From Siphonodentalium dalli (lineage: Eukaryota > Mollusca > Scaphopoda > Gadilida > Siphonodentaliidae): DNA of 64,000 bases. Made by a program: the position numbers and the translations under genes. Location: the NCBI GenBank assembly GCA_032622095.1, contig CP136064.1:191259794-191323793 (forward strand), read 5' to 3'. Shown in pieces: positions 27,801-42,800 of the stretch. The notes beneath the pieces are model-generated. The model was not told the origin of the DNA, did not search any database, and worked only from the letters and a program-made list of their open reading frames with translations. The first letter of the stretch is position 1. Every line of letters begins with the position of its first letter.

Positions 27801-30800
27801 GGCGACTATGACGACGACGATGACGTCGATGAAGACGATGCTGGTGATGATGATGATGATGATACTGAAGACGACGATGATGATGATGATGATGATGAAT
27901 ATGAGGATGAAACGATGACGACGATGATGATGATGATTATGAGGATGATGATGATGGTGACGATGATGATGATAATGGTGACGGTGATGATGATGATTAT
28001 GATAATTATGATGATGATGATGATTATGATGACGATTAAGATGATGATTACGATGATGATAATGATGATGATCATTATGATGATGATGTTGACGACGATG
28101 ATGATAATGGTGGTGGTGACGACGACAGTACAAATATGCACCTCTGCCATAGAAAAATGGCAAGCCAGACAACAGTGGCCCCCTTTTGTAAATATATGTA
28201 TATATGTTAATTATTTAATACTCTGTAACAGGCCTCAGCTCACAAGGCGACTCGGGCGAGATTGTCGCCTTACTGTCGCTGACTTCGCCCTATCGTCTCT
28301 CTAAGGCGAAATCGAAGTCGCCTTCAATTTTAGGGGGAATTATTTTTATTTTATTTGCTTTATTTTTTTTCTAGTTTTTTTTCCGGACATGTCTGGACAT
28401 GTCCGTATATAGATGAATTGTGGCGGCCATCCCAAAAAGAAACAGACGATGCAGAGCCAAAGACCCAAGTGTTTAAAATACAAAAATAAAATATGACCTA
28501 TTGTTTTGTGTTGTTATTCCGTCGCCTTTGTTCCCTTTGCGGTAATGAATGTTAATCACGAATGTTTTGACACGCTGAAAACACGATGAGATGTTCGCAT
28601 CTGTGTTGTTACTGACCATCGTGAGTGTCACAAATAAATGTTTTAATTAACTTAAAAGACCGCCGTCCCGCTTTTCAGATATAAAACAATTAAGACATTA
28701 TCAGAGTATGTACCAGGCGCTTCGGAAGTTCGTTTCAGTAACGCGTCGGACTTTTTGAAGAGACCGCGTCGGACTTTTTGAAGAGACCGTGTCGGACTTT
28801 TTGAAGAGACCGACTTCCGTAAATAAAATAATGTCAAGTTTATTGCTTTAATCGGATTATACCAGTGATGTTGGCATTAATTAAGGGAGGCCATTAATTA
28901 ATAAAAGCTTTTGCAACTCCTTTGTTAGTTAGTCCTTATTGTTTATTTTAGCGGACACCCACATTACAGCCGTGACCAAATTAAACTTAAAAAGTTACAT
29001 GCATCATGATTCAGACTGTACAAACGTAGTTCAGTCATGAACGTAGTGCGTATCCTTGAAAGCAGCAATCTGCGAAAGCGGTCATGTTGACCTAGTACAA
29101 ACGTATCTTCCAAGCTGCAGTCTAGGAAATAATACAACTTTCATTTAGTTAAAAAAGTAACTATTACTGTAACTTGATAATTGTCTTGCTTAAATGATAG
29201 CTACACAAAACATTTCCAAAATTTTTTAAATGTATAATAACAATTAATTAAGCTAATTTCAGATAAATTTTTTTTAGTTTTATTTGTTATTTTATCTTTT
29301 TAAATTTTTTATTGTCAGTTGTTATAAAATAAAGCGATATTTGAAAATTGTCAATTTTTGGTAGTCTCCCCACCCTGAAGTCTCCCTAAATTTCCTGAAG
29401 TCTCCCTAAATTTCCTGGAGGGAGACTTCAAGTCTCCCTGTTCTGGACCCCTAGGCTGAGGCCTGCTCTGTAATCGCCACTTAATTGTGACATTGAGTTA
29501 AATAAACAATCAGCAGTTCTGATAACCTTTTCCTGCTTGAGCTTGATAGTTTGATAATTTTTTACCAAATATTGAGATGAGTACAAACTTTACCAGGAGA
29601 CCACCAACATAGTGGTTAACCCATTCTATACTAAATGGAGCTCCCATTCAGTTATAAAAGAATACATTGGAATGATCTATTATTCATCTGGAGAGGTTTT
29701 CAGGATAAATAAGCAGATGACAGATAATAAAAGTGAAAAAGGATTTCTATTCATTTGAGGGAAATGTTCTGATATTAAGTTCAACAAATGACCTATGAAC
29801 ATATCCAAAAGGATCACTACTCGTCAATGAGTGTCCAGTATAGAAAGGGTTAACATTTACACCACTTAATTGGGGAAGGGCATGGAGACAAGTCCCAGCC
29901 CTTGTATTGGAAAAAATAAAGTTAGACTATATACTGCTGCCATGTATTTGAAATATTACAAACAATTAGTTTTAAAATATAAGGAAATACATTAGGATAC
30001 CAGTATGATTTTAATACATTGTATTGAGTGGAATTCTTTCATGAATCTACTTAACCCTTTGAGTGCCAGGTCCAATTTTTGTATCAACCCATATACCCTG
30101 TGCCAATGCATTCTCTTATATATGCGAGTCGACCATAGGTCGCCTCGCATATATAAGAGAATGCATTGGCCTAACAATTTTTCATAATTTTTTACAATTT
30201 TAATAATTTTTTCTTATATTCTTTAACAGACTTATTTTTGTAGGTTTAGTGCCAGGGAATCTTATGTTTTTCATTGGCATCAAAATTATTACTATGAATA
30301 CTTGGTGATAGTTTTGAGTTATAACATGCCCCTAAGATTTTATCCAGTTTGTTTTTAAATTCTCTATAGCATGCTTTTTTTTTATTTTAATTTTTTAGGG
30401 CCGATTTTACAGACCGTAATTAGGGCCGATGAGATCGGCCCCTGGCACTCAAAGGGTTAAGAAATTACTGATAGGTCTGCAATTATGTCATTCATACTTC
30501 CTGTCTTTAAAGATATGTTGGCAGTGGGTATTGCTGTTAAAATATTCACATCCATTAAAACCGCCATATTCAGAAAGTATATTAAAATATAGACAGTCTG
30601 TGTTCTTCACCAATCATAATTATCGTGAAAATAACATGTTATTGTAGTTTGTAAACAAACAGTACACAAATAGCAAGCGATAAGCAAACACTCAACACCC
30701 ACAGAACTTTGGTTAAAACTTCCACCATGTTTACAACATACCTGTATAGCCCTCACTATTCTTCGCCACTCACGATGAACCATGGACCAATCTCTCAAAA

Positions 30801-33800
30801 ATAGTTCCATGGTGTTGAGTGTTTTGCTTATCACACACTGCTCTATATAAATAAACGATTGGTCCACACAAGTATTTTTGTGGATAATATCGCATTTATA
30901 CTATCATTATACTATACTTTGGTATATTCTTGAGGAAATTTTCATAATTTGGTAACTTTTATTTCTAAATTATAACCTACTACGAAGGCCATTGGTGCCT
31001 ATAACCCTTTGTTGACTGGAGCTTCCTCAATTTTTGCGAAAACCCTGTGCCAATGCATTCTCTTATATATATGCGAGTCTCCCATAGGGCACCTCACGTA
31101 TATAAGAGAATGCATTGGCATAACAATATTTACCCTGATCTTGTAAGCCCGTGCATTCTCTTATATATGCGAGGCGCCCTAATGTACTGGCACAGGGTCT
31201 TTAATGCTGCACCAACGCAGCTCCCATCATGAAAGAGTTAACTTATTTATTCCTCACTGTTTATTTTCACAGGAGAAGTTGTACCTGTTGGAGATTGTTT
31301 ATTTATTCCTCGCTGTATATTTTCACAGGAGAAGTTGTGCCTGTTGGAGGTTGCAAGGATAAAAAAATTCCCATCATCCCTGGTGATAAATTCATAGAGA
31401 GGCTCAGTGGGAAGGAAGTCAATACACAATGTGGTTACCTTGACAACCTGCATGTGATGCCATCTTCTGGTGGATATCAGGCTCTGCTTGATTCATCTGA
31501 CCTTGCGTGTCAACTCCATGTAGTCGAAAGTCTGCGACAGCTGAAGAATCTTCTCACAGGTTTGTTCACTTGCCTCATCAGTTTGATACATTCAATATGG
31601 AGAAATGTCCCATCATGTTAAGGTCCATACTTTATTTAGTCCTACTTCAGTTGGTCAGTTGGTAAGCTACATAATGCATTAGAGTGTTACAAGTCATTCA
31701 GCAACAGCAAAGCTTCATCCACAATAAATGCAGATGTGTAATCCACAAAAAGGGAGGGTAATTTGATTCTTGTATCTGGGCAAGTTTGTAAAGGCTTACC
31801 TAGGATCGGTGGTTTGTACATTCAGTGGAGTGATAAGACCTACTGGATGAAATGATGATAAATCCCAACAAACCAAATCAAACTTAGGACAAATAAATTA
31901 TTAATTTCCTCATCACACACAAGAGGGCCTAAATTTTTTTATTTTAACCCTTCCATTACTGGAGCTTACTGAAACTCCAGTCATAAAAGGGTTAATATTT
32001 CAACAAAGTACCTGCCTGCTAATACCTATGGTGTTTCTCTATAGGTTCACATTTATACACAAACAACGACTTACGCTTGCCATATGCGAAACTACACCCC
32101 AAAATATGATTATTGATGCTACATATAAATAGCGTTTTGTTTTGTACCTTTTAGAAAAGCCCTGTGTAATATTTTTTTCGGGGACAAAAACTTATTATAT
32201 ACATAGATAACCATTTGAGACTTGTGCATCTTTTATAAATTCATGAAGGTTTTACATGATACCGGTATGTGATGTCTACTTGGTGTTTGTACACCATCAT
32301 GAGCATTCGCATGCGTTATGATATGTAATATAGATCCACGCGATGGGAAACTTGGGATACTCTATCAAATCTTTCTGTAAATTTTGCTCCTCCAATATTA
32401 TGTGGGGAAATTCATGACAAATATATTTTAAGCCATTTTTACTTTTCGCTAATCTGCTTGTTTGACTACCTAAAGGCCTTTAGGTCAACTTGCCAGCTGC
32501 AATGCATTACACTGACTTTGTCTCTGTCATTCTAGTGTGCTAAGTGATGTATTTGCTTACCATGAAGGTCATGTTAAACATTCACTATAGAGATACCTAT
32601 GCCAACGGGGATCACAGGAAGACAGCCTGGAAGGGCTCTATCACCCCCGCACAATATACAAAATATTCGTATTTATTGTTCATATGCTTGTGATATTCAT
32701 GTATGTATATTGTAAATAAACTTATCCTATCATATCCTAACCTGGTCAGACACCACTTACCTATAACAGTTACATATAAAAACACTGTGGTGTGTCTCTA
32801 TTGGGTTCGCAATTTTGTACACAAACGTTTATCTGGACTCTTTTGTTTTCAGATCCATCAGTTCTTCAGCTGAATAAAGCTCCAAATATCCGCAAAGAGC
32901 AGAAAGAATTGGAGAGTGCAGTGAGTGAATTGATGAAGGTCCGAAATAACATGAGAGCTAACATCCTGAGAACTCATCACAACCTAAACCTGAGACTACA
33001 AAGAGCCGGTCTACTGGCCGTGACTGGTGGGTCACCGGGTTAGTCTTATTTACAGTCTAAAACCAACACTACCTGTCCACAACAACTTTTTTAGCATTGC
33101 ATTCAACTATACTCCCATCAACAAAGTTGTGGGGGGGGGGGGGTATACTGGAATCAGCCTGTCCCTTCTGGCCATCTGTGGACACAACTTTGCCCGAGTT
33201 TGTATTCCTACTAGAGGTGCCCCATTTAGTGATTTTGGTAATCGATAATCGGGCATCAATAATCGATTATAATTTAATAACAGTGAAAGTATTCCATAAT
33301 ATGGCCTACCTATTGGCTGGGTGTTGGTTAAAAAACTCGGCTGATGTAATTTTTACATTATTAATGTGCACCATAAACCACCGGTAATGACTAATGTGCT
33401 CAATGTATTCAATACCAGCACATTTCTCGGCGATGTCATGGTTATAATAATTGTGAGTTCATTAGAACGAACGTAGCCATTAATTTCAGTGTTATGAATA
33501 GCAAAACATACAAACAATGTAAAAGTAGGAATGCACAACGGACCGCCGGTGGTTCCTACAAAAAAGGAATCTAATGTTACGGAAACTATAAGTTTCAGCA
33601 AACTTCCAGAGTGTGTATAACAATCACAAAGGTGGGCCCCCACCCGGAAATTTCAGGACTCAGAACAAGTAATTGATAATAGTGAGTTTCATTCAGCAGT
33701 CACCACACGATAAGTGAAGGCCTGAACTATAGTTACATCTAAGTATACTTATGCAAACGAAGTATACTCGCAAATGACATCTCGGAGAACATCGCTGATT

Positions 33801-36800
33801 AAAATGCCGTAGGTTCCTAGGTTTCGAAGTAATGACAATCATTTCCCCATTAGTCCAATCAGGTTCAAGGGCAAGTGCATTCAGTTCATTGAACACGGTG
33901 AAAGTCGGCACATTTCAAAGACATTGTGCTGTCTTTCTTGTCAAAATAGACAACGACGTTGCCACAAGTTCAAAGCCGCAGTGCCGCCAATTTGTAGAAT
34001 ACACAACCACCCAAAGTGTAACCATGTTGTATCATCAAATGAACTGCCCACTGTTTGCAACATATATTAGTACTCATGTTGTTCAATAATACCTGGCACT
34101 TTCTGACGTCCGAAATAAATAACGCAGATTAATCGACGACTGAACTGGTAATCGATTATCAGCTTTATGAACGGTTCATCGATTATGCGATTAAACGTGG
34201 CACCCCTAATTCCTACACTTTTTGGTCTAAATCTTTTAAAACTTGGCACAGATTAAAAACTGCACATCTGAAATTATGAGCTTCATTGGACTTTTTTTAT
34301 TGGAGTTTTTTTATCCCCCTTTTTTTATTTAAAAATATATTGCCACTTGATAGATTTCGTCTGATATCTTTTCATTCATTTCATTGTTAATTGTTATGAA
34401 ACTTGCCACAGTTATTTACCATCATGGAAATTTGGCTATACGCTTAATGTAGCTCAATTACACTGCTGGGGTATTCTTAATCCCAATAACACAGTTCCAC
34501 CTAGTTCAATTTAACTGAACTCAAATTCGTCAAATTAACTATATTCCAAAGTTATTTTATTTTTTTTCTATTTTCAATAAAATTTACAAATTTATTCAAT
34601 AACTTTAAAAATTTGGTGTTATTACTATTTTCTAATCACAAGCAAATTGCTGATTATTTGCCCATTTACTATAAACATATTGAAAATGTCGTTCATTAGT
34701 GACCATCCTCATCTTTTTACTTACTCATCTAAAAATGGCAGAGGTTTGAAGACTAGCTACAGCTGTAACGTTGTGCCAGGTGTCACAATATTATATAGAT
34801 AACGCATGGCTTGGAGTTGACTATTCCAAAATAGTGGTCAAAGAGGAAAAATAGTCCAAGAGCCACTGGCAAGTGGACTATTCCTCCTTGAGGACTACTA
34901 TTTTGGCATAGTTAACGATAAAACATGCATTATTTATTATATTATATCGAACAATTGTAATTGTAATTTTTTATGCTATGAGAACTTGTCTTTTAACAGC
35001 TACAAATTTTATCTTTGTTGCTCATGTGTCTTTTAAATATTTAGATTTTTTAACCACTCGATGTACGTGCATTGAAACAAATTTATTGTGGAGTGTGTTT
35101 TAAATGTATATATAATAATAATAATAGTGTCAATTCTCACACAATTTCTGTGTCTGATTTTGTCACTTTATTTGCTGTGAATTTTGAAAAATAATCTTTA
35201 CGGCAATCATTTGATGATGACAGGGGAGTATAAGTATTTGATTAGATTTAACTAACATAAATTCTTCATTAGTCATGTAATTATTTTCATCGTTAACAAA
35301 GAAAATCAGGAAAATTAAAAAAGGCTGAATGTTTATTTTTTGATGAAATCGGAAAATGATGTTATAATACAATTCACTAAAAAAATAGGTCTGTCCACTT
35401 CCCAAGCCAGACGGACAAGCTACTATCGGATAGGTACTATCGGACACTTGTAAGATCAATAAAATTTATCAGTAAGTCTAACGATGTATGATATTGCAAA
35501 AGTAACACAATATAGTTTCCGATTGGCCGTGTCTTCAGGTATCGATCCAATTGTGCGAAATAAGTCTGTTACTGTAAATAGAAAAATAGTATATGTGAGT
35601 AGGTCAGCTACTAGCTGGGGTAAATAGTATAGCTGTATGCAGCCAATCGGAACACAAGTAAGTAACGTGAGATATAACATTCGGAGTTATAATTGGAACG
35701 GTGACCCATTTTGCAGCACTTTACTGATGACCACTGCTGCATCCTGCAGTTTTCTGTTATCACTTTTATCCTTCTGGAACTATTGGCCACCTGGAATTTA
35801 TCAATAGTGTGAAAAGTTACAATTACATCATACTCGCAATGGGACATAATTTAGGTGGAAATTTCACTATGTGCCACCCATCTCTCTGGCATACATAATA
35901 AGTAAACATAACAGTTTTTTTAGTCATGTATGGTTGTGTTCTTGACATATGTTGTACAGTAATTCCCTAAATAATCGACTCCTTAACCACAGCAGAATTA
36001 TGGGTAACTTTTATGACTTGTTGCCATTCATCGCAGTGAGAGCTTTCCGATGAATGGCAACAAGCCATATTTCCGACTAAATCCTGAAAAGTTACCCATA
36101 ATTCTGCTGTGGTTAAGGAGTCAATTATTTAGGGCATTACTGTAATTGTAACTGTCCTTGCTGTTGATATAGGCCAGGTAGACAAAGGCTTCAGAAAGTG
36201 TTCATTAACCATTGATGAGTAGTTCCCTTAGCCTTAGGAAACGTTCATATAATAAGTTAATAACTTATTATCTGAACATTTCCCACCAATGAATAGGAAT
36301 CCTTCTGCACTTATATTATTTATTCCTGAACACCCCTCCAGATGAAAAATAGACAATTCCAATGTATATGGGAGAATCCATTTATGAACGAAAGGTTAAC
36401 TCTACCCATGAATCTCTGTTTACAGGGATGTATGAGTTCCCCAGAACTGGACAGCTGTTGCCAATCCTTGTTGGTACAAAGATGGAAGACCCACTAGGAA
36501 CTGACCAAGATGTGCCAATACTTGGGGCAGAATTTGTCAAATCAACAGGGAACGCACGGCCACTTGGTGGAACCATGGAGGATCCAAACGGGGGCGGTCT
36601 TATACCGATCATGATTGGAGAAAAGGCTGTAGATGCTATTACAGGAGAAATAAGTCCTGTCATTGGAGTGAGAGTAAACACAGAAAACAAAATGGTTGTC
36701 CCAGTAACATTGTCATCTGGTGGCACAAAGAAAAAGACTCCGCCTCCAGGGGCTGTTACGATGGTGGAGGAAGAAATCATAAGTAGGAGGAGCTTCTGGA

Positions 36801-39800
36801 GACGACAAAGACAAAAAGAGGAGGATCAGATGTTACAAGAATACCGATTGGCTTTCAAGCTCATGTTTTTCGTTGACGAAATGGATGCAAAATTGGTTGC
36901 CAGGAAGTTGAATTCAATTCATGAGGTTACTCATAGTTTGATTGAAGATGGGAAGCAGGAACTAAAACGACGATCTGCTGCTAAGGAAGAGATGAGTTTG
37001 ATTATTCCAGCCGATATTATCTCCCTACTGACTGATGGTGACAGGTCAGAGTGTGAGTATGAGGAAGAACACACAGCTTCACATGGAAAATTCGAAGATA
37101 GAGTGAGGAAGTTCTTGGACAAACTGAGAGATGAAGAGAAGAAACATGAAAGCAGAATGGCTAATTTAGAAGGCACGTTCAATACAGAGGCAGAAGATAC
37201 AGCAGTTTTTAAATACAAGCAGACGAAATTCAGACTACAGAATGAATTACGCCAGCATTTGATAAGTCGTTTGGAGGGAGCTGATTTAGCTCATTCTGGA
37301 TTGGAATACTCCAGAGAAATGAGTGATTTGTGTCTGGAAGAAGCGAGATCCTCATTGGTTATGAGTCCTTTGTTGGCCGGGGATTACGATGCCACGCTAT
37401 CTGCTACATATGGAGGGTCAGATATTACACAAGGGGATTCACAAATGGTTCCGTTACTGAAGCAGCTGATTACGATGTTGGAGTCAGGTGGTTCATTTAA
37501 CTTGAGTCCGGAGTTACTTAACCTAATCAAGGGTGGACAATTACAAGTGGAGCAAACTACGAAATCTACTGATAAACCTGGACCTCATGTGAAAATTGGA
37601 AAGCCTGCATCACAAGAGAAGGTTGAAAATGTGAAGCTTGTGCAAAAGAGTGATGCTGGGGAAAAGGTTAAGACTGCAGAATCTACATCAGTTGTGAGTG
37701 TTATTGATGACAACAAGAGAATGCGAGATGGAGGTAAATCAACCGGTGAAGAATCTGAAAAGTATTTGTTCACGACGCAGGCCTACGAAGCTGCTAAACT
37801 CGAAAACGATTTGAGAAAAGATGAAATTGATTCTATAAATAGTATTTTGAAAGATGCAGAAAGACAGAAAAAGAACAATGTTGATAATATTGAAAATGAA
37901 CTTACCAACAAACTGAGAAAAGCAAGAACTGAAGAAGAAAGGGAGAAAATCATGCTTGACTATGCTAAGAAGGGAAAAGATTTTGATAACGCAATTGAGA
38001 AGCAGAGACAGCAGCAGACGGACAAGCTGCGGCAGCAAATGGCTGAAAGAAGATTAAGGCGAAAGAAAGAGTTGCATAAGAAGCATATACTAGAGACAAA
38101 GAAGGAAAATATTAGTGCTGACAATGTTCCTGATATAGGTATAGGCTCCATCGATGACATCAAACATGACCTTCTGCATCTACAGAAAGATCAAGAAAAA
38201 ATGGCGGCTGATGTTTCCATGGCATCGGTTGGTGATGAAGTTTTACCTGATAGTATTGATGATAGGTTTGTTGATTCTGTTAGCAATATGGAACTCAGTG
38301 ACGGTCAAAAGAATGAACTGATTGAGAGCATGAAGAATGATCAGAAGAGAATTAATGATAAGGCTGAAATTCTGAAGGATAAGATCAGACAAACTGTTGT
38401 GTCTGAGGGTCGGGAGCTCAGTGATGAAGAAAAGAAAAATCTGGACAATGAAGAGATGGGGGAGTTGACGAATTCTCGTGTATCTCAGGAGGAAACAGAC
38501 ATACATAGACATGAAGCCATGCTGGCCAGGATTATCTATCAGCGAGAAAAGGTTAGTTGACATTTAATTTAGAAACCACTCAACTAATTAATTGACTATA
38601 TTAATTTTTTCATCAATTACAATCATTCACTGCATTGGCAGTCTTTTGGTGCGGAACTCGCTTATGATTTCTAGTGCTCCTGCAATTTCTAGCTTCAGTG
38701 AATTAATTAAAGAGTGCCTTGGATATCATACACTGCAAGTGATAAAAAAAAAAAATTTATGACATATCATTGTGCTCAAAACTATACTGGTAGAATATTA
38801 TAGCATTCTAGAATTAAATTGTAATTGAAAAGACGATATATAGAGAATACCTAAAGTTTTTTGTTGAATACTGAGATATCATGAGTGTCTGGAAAGAAAT
38901 ATTGAATTTTCACGATTTCTTTCCAGACACTTCAATGAGATGTTTCAGGTACTAAAACAAAAACTGTAGGTGTTCTTTTTATTATATACGCCTTATTAAT
39001 GCTAAAAGTTGCTAAATTATGCTGGCATTCTGACTTTTATTAGCACAACAAATTAAACAATACTCGGAAAACAACACCTGGTTGACCCAAATTTCTGACC
39101 CCGATCAGCTGATAGGTAGCAAATCACTATCAGGTAGGCATGCAGACCAGACCGCAAAAAATTGTCTGGTCCGCAGTCCAGGGCCGGACCGTGGACTTGA
39201 CCGGACCACCATCATTGGACTGCTTTGGGCCGATCCACCCATGGCGGTCCAGTACTGTACCAGTTTGCAAACTTGAATTCATAGATGAATGCCTAGCCTA
39301 AGTACTGGGCCTACTGGTGTTAAATTGGGCCGCTTTAGAGGTAAGATGTTTTGCGGACATTTTCTAAAAAACATTTTAAATAGCCATTGTCTCTAACTTT
39401 ACAACTTGCATTCAGGACAAAAATAACGATCCTTCATGAAACGAACACTTCAAATATTTACTACCCATTGGGCACCTCGATTATGCATTGTGTCATCTGC
39501 CAATTTGGTGATATAGATTAGAAAAACTAATCTAAAAAAGAAAAAGAAACTTTCTAAGGTTACAGAGGAGTTGAGGCCTAAGCAGAATGAGGTCCCCAGA
39601 GGGTGAATTTAGTGATGCTAGCCTGCTGTGTGGGGTAGCGTCACTAAATTCACTCTTGGGGGACCTCATTCGGCAAATGTTGGCATCATGTTTTGAGGGC
39701 TGTTCACTTGTAGGAGGAGGCTAGAAGAAGTCAGGAAGAGAAGCTCAAAGAGATGCTATCCGATGCCACCGAGGACGAGAAGGATCGTATCATGCAGCAA

Positions 39801-42800
39801 TTCACGCAAAACTGTGCAGACTTAGAGCAGCGGCAGGACAAAAACAGACAGTCACAGAATGATAAACTCATGGCCAAGTTGGCTGCAAGAAAAAGACTGA
39901 AAGAAGAGAAAGAGAAGGAAATGGCTGTGGCTAAAGAACTAGATCATATCACAAAAACCCAGGTATGGTACAGTAATGTCCTAAATAATCGACCTCTAAA
40001 CCACAGCAGAATTATGGGAAATTTTTCAGGATTTAGTCGGAAATATGGCTTGCTGACATTCATCGGAAAGCTTTCGGTAAGAGCTTTCCGATGAGTGGCA
40101 ACAAGCCATATTTCCGACTAAATCCTGAAAAAATTCCCATAATTCTTCTGTGGTTAAAGGTTCAGGCATCATGTTCTTGAAGTTTTCTAATATCTGTTAT
40201 ATAATTACAACTACTTTCGCTTTGACTAAAATGCGTGCATCTGATTGGTCAAGGCCCTTAGATACACTTGGTAGCGACAATATCTATCAGTGGAGGGAAG
40301 TGTCGTTTCCCGCATCACTGGGTGTAGTGATACCTTAAAAAGTTCGCAAACCAAGTCGAATATCCATGGGGCGAATTTACCCGGAATTTTATTTTGTCCA
40401 CCAATCAAATCGCAAGAAATCACTTCCGTTTCTAGTGGTAACGCAAGACGCCAAATCTCAGCGAAAAATTATCGCCGATTAAACAGCAAAATAGTACATT
40501 AATTAAACAAAAACAAATTAAAATAGAGAATAAAACCCCACTTTCTGATAAAGAAAAACATTTTCTATTATCATCAAACATCAGGGCTAAATTTAGATAT
40601 GGGTTTCTTCGTAAATTAGTGCGGTACATTTGAAAAGAACGTGCTAACATGACAATGTAGCAACGTTTGACGGTTACCTGAACAGGTGTTTAAAACATGG
40701 AAGACCTACCGTTAGCTATCTACGGCGAATTCAATATAGATATTAATCATATTATGGATTATCAAATTAATTTAAGTCAAGAAGAAGACTTTTTCATAAA
40801 TAATTTTGATGACAATGAACTCTACAATGCTGCTTCTCAAATGGAAATAGAAGAATTGGAGCTTGAAGTTAAGTCAGAGCCTGGGGCTGAAGTTGAATTT
40901 GAAGAGCCAGAAGAAATACTAGGGATTTATGGCCTAATTGGACTGGACAAACTGGTAGAAGATGTTGATAATAATGGTGGCATCATTGAAATAATACCAA
41001 TGGAAATATCACCGATGCAGGTAAGAATTGAACCCTTGAAATTAATTTATATATTAAAATAGTGTTGCGCTACTAAATTTAAAATAAATTATTAGTAATA
41101 GTAATACTAGTACCAGTACAGTGAGAACTGACTATAGTATAATAGTATACTGTATACTAGTACTAGTAGTAGTAGTACTAGAAGTGATGAAGCTGGTTAT
41201 TATTTATTTATTGATTGATCATTTAAATGGCTGTAGCCTGTATTATTTGCATAGTAGAAGTGTGATGTTGTAAGAGTAACTGTAAATTAGCCAACATTTT
41301 ATAACTTGAATAAGTATGGTATGGATATATCCTACAATAATTATGTTTTCATAGATAACTGTTATGCACTCTTTCTAAATTCTAATTCTAATATTTTTGC
41401 AGGCAAATGACCAAATACTGAATGCCTGTGACCTGGAATCTGACGAGAAGGAATCTCATGAAACAGGAAAAGACCTTAATGAAGAAACACCCAACGCCAA
41501 GGTGAGAATCTTAATGAAAATATTGAATTACGAGGAAAAATAGTATAAGCGATCGCGAAATTATACAGTATATAGTTCGGCATCAAGCACTTCAATACGC
41601 CAACAGATGCATTGAAAACGACATTGATTTCATATGTAAATTGAAATCTCCATTTTCAAACAAAATTATAATAATGTTTATAATTTCTTTTTCATACTTT
41701 TTTTCAGGTACAGAAGTCTGCGACTGCAAGCCGATTTCATAAAATTGACGAACATGAGCTAGAAGAGCTTGAAAAGAACAGACTGTCTGCATCGACCAAA
41801 TCAAACACAAGATGGGGGATGAAACTATTTGATGGTGCGTTATTTCAATAAGAATATTCAGTTCTGTGTGATAAAATTAAAGATGTCTTTTGACGTAAAA
41901 TAACAAAAAATGTCTTTGAAATATACAATATTAAACATCATTTTCCATGCATCTCTGCAATCTCTGGTCATATAAAAGTGTCAGAATGATGCTAAACAAC
42001 ATACTGTCTAATTTCTATGCATTCCATCAATGTTGTTTTTGATGCATCTTTGGTTACACAGAAATGATGGATGCTAAAAATCCTAAATCAATAGTAAACG
42101 GTAACATTTTCTGAAATACAGTTTGAAATATGTTAAATTACTTTGTATTACCACGTGATAACTTTTTTTTTCAGAATGGTGTAATGAGCGATTTGGGCAG
42201 AAATTTGATTTATATAAAATGACGAAAGAAGATTTGAATGAGAAGCTCAGACTATTCTATGCTGAAGCCCGCCCAAAGAATGGAGAAGAATACCATAAGA
42301 ACACACTGAAGTCAATACGTTCAGCTGTAAATCGGCATATGTCAGACAGCAAGACTAAAATCGATATCGTAAAGGATAGTGAATTTCGTGGGGCGAATAG
42401 AGTTTTGGATGCCAAACTGAAAAAACCGTTAGCTGATGGCAAATCAAAGCCGACAAAACATAAAGAAGTGATATCAACCAAAGATCTACAGCTGATAAAT
42501 TCATATCTTGCCCAAGACACCCCAATAACATTAAAACTGAGAGTGTGGTATTTAATTACCTTTCATTTTGTAAGTCGGGGATTGGAATTCCATCACCAGT
42601 TAACACTGAATTCTTTTGATTTCTGTATTGATGAAAATGGCAGAGAGTATGCAAAACTGAACCATGAAACAAAGCAAAAAAATTGGCAAGGTGGTTTAGA
42701 TATGAAAGGTGAAGTTGGGTTGGACAAGCGAATGTATACCGTGGAAGGTTCAGAGATGTGTCCAGTTAAAGCACTAAAAATGTTCATCGAACTTACAGAT

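Larger units (their letters stand above)
25640..28135 (+). mobile_element. 5'-truncated non-LTR retrotransposon with trinucleotide-repeat tail
   Basis: It begins inside the reverse transcriptase region, shortly after the donor of exon 11, and runs through the ORF end at 27,289 to a GAT-rich repeat at about 27,405-28,130. 5' truncation is typical for LINEs. No precise target duplication was identified. Confidence 0.85.

Noticed and set aside
27351-28304. Long His-, Ile-, Asp- or Met-rich open frames on both strands
   Set aside because: They are translations of the GAT/GAC trinucleotide repeat; all frames are open because the repeat has few stop codons.
33832-34089. Transposase fragment inside the 33.2-kb hAT-type element
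   Set aside because: The 85-codon frame shows no BED finger or hAT dimerisation motif.
36362-36425. Start codon at 36,362 for exon 14 as a separate gene
   Set aside because: The ATG lies in a TTAA MITE and the acceptor at 36,425 fits the phase of exon 13.
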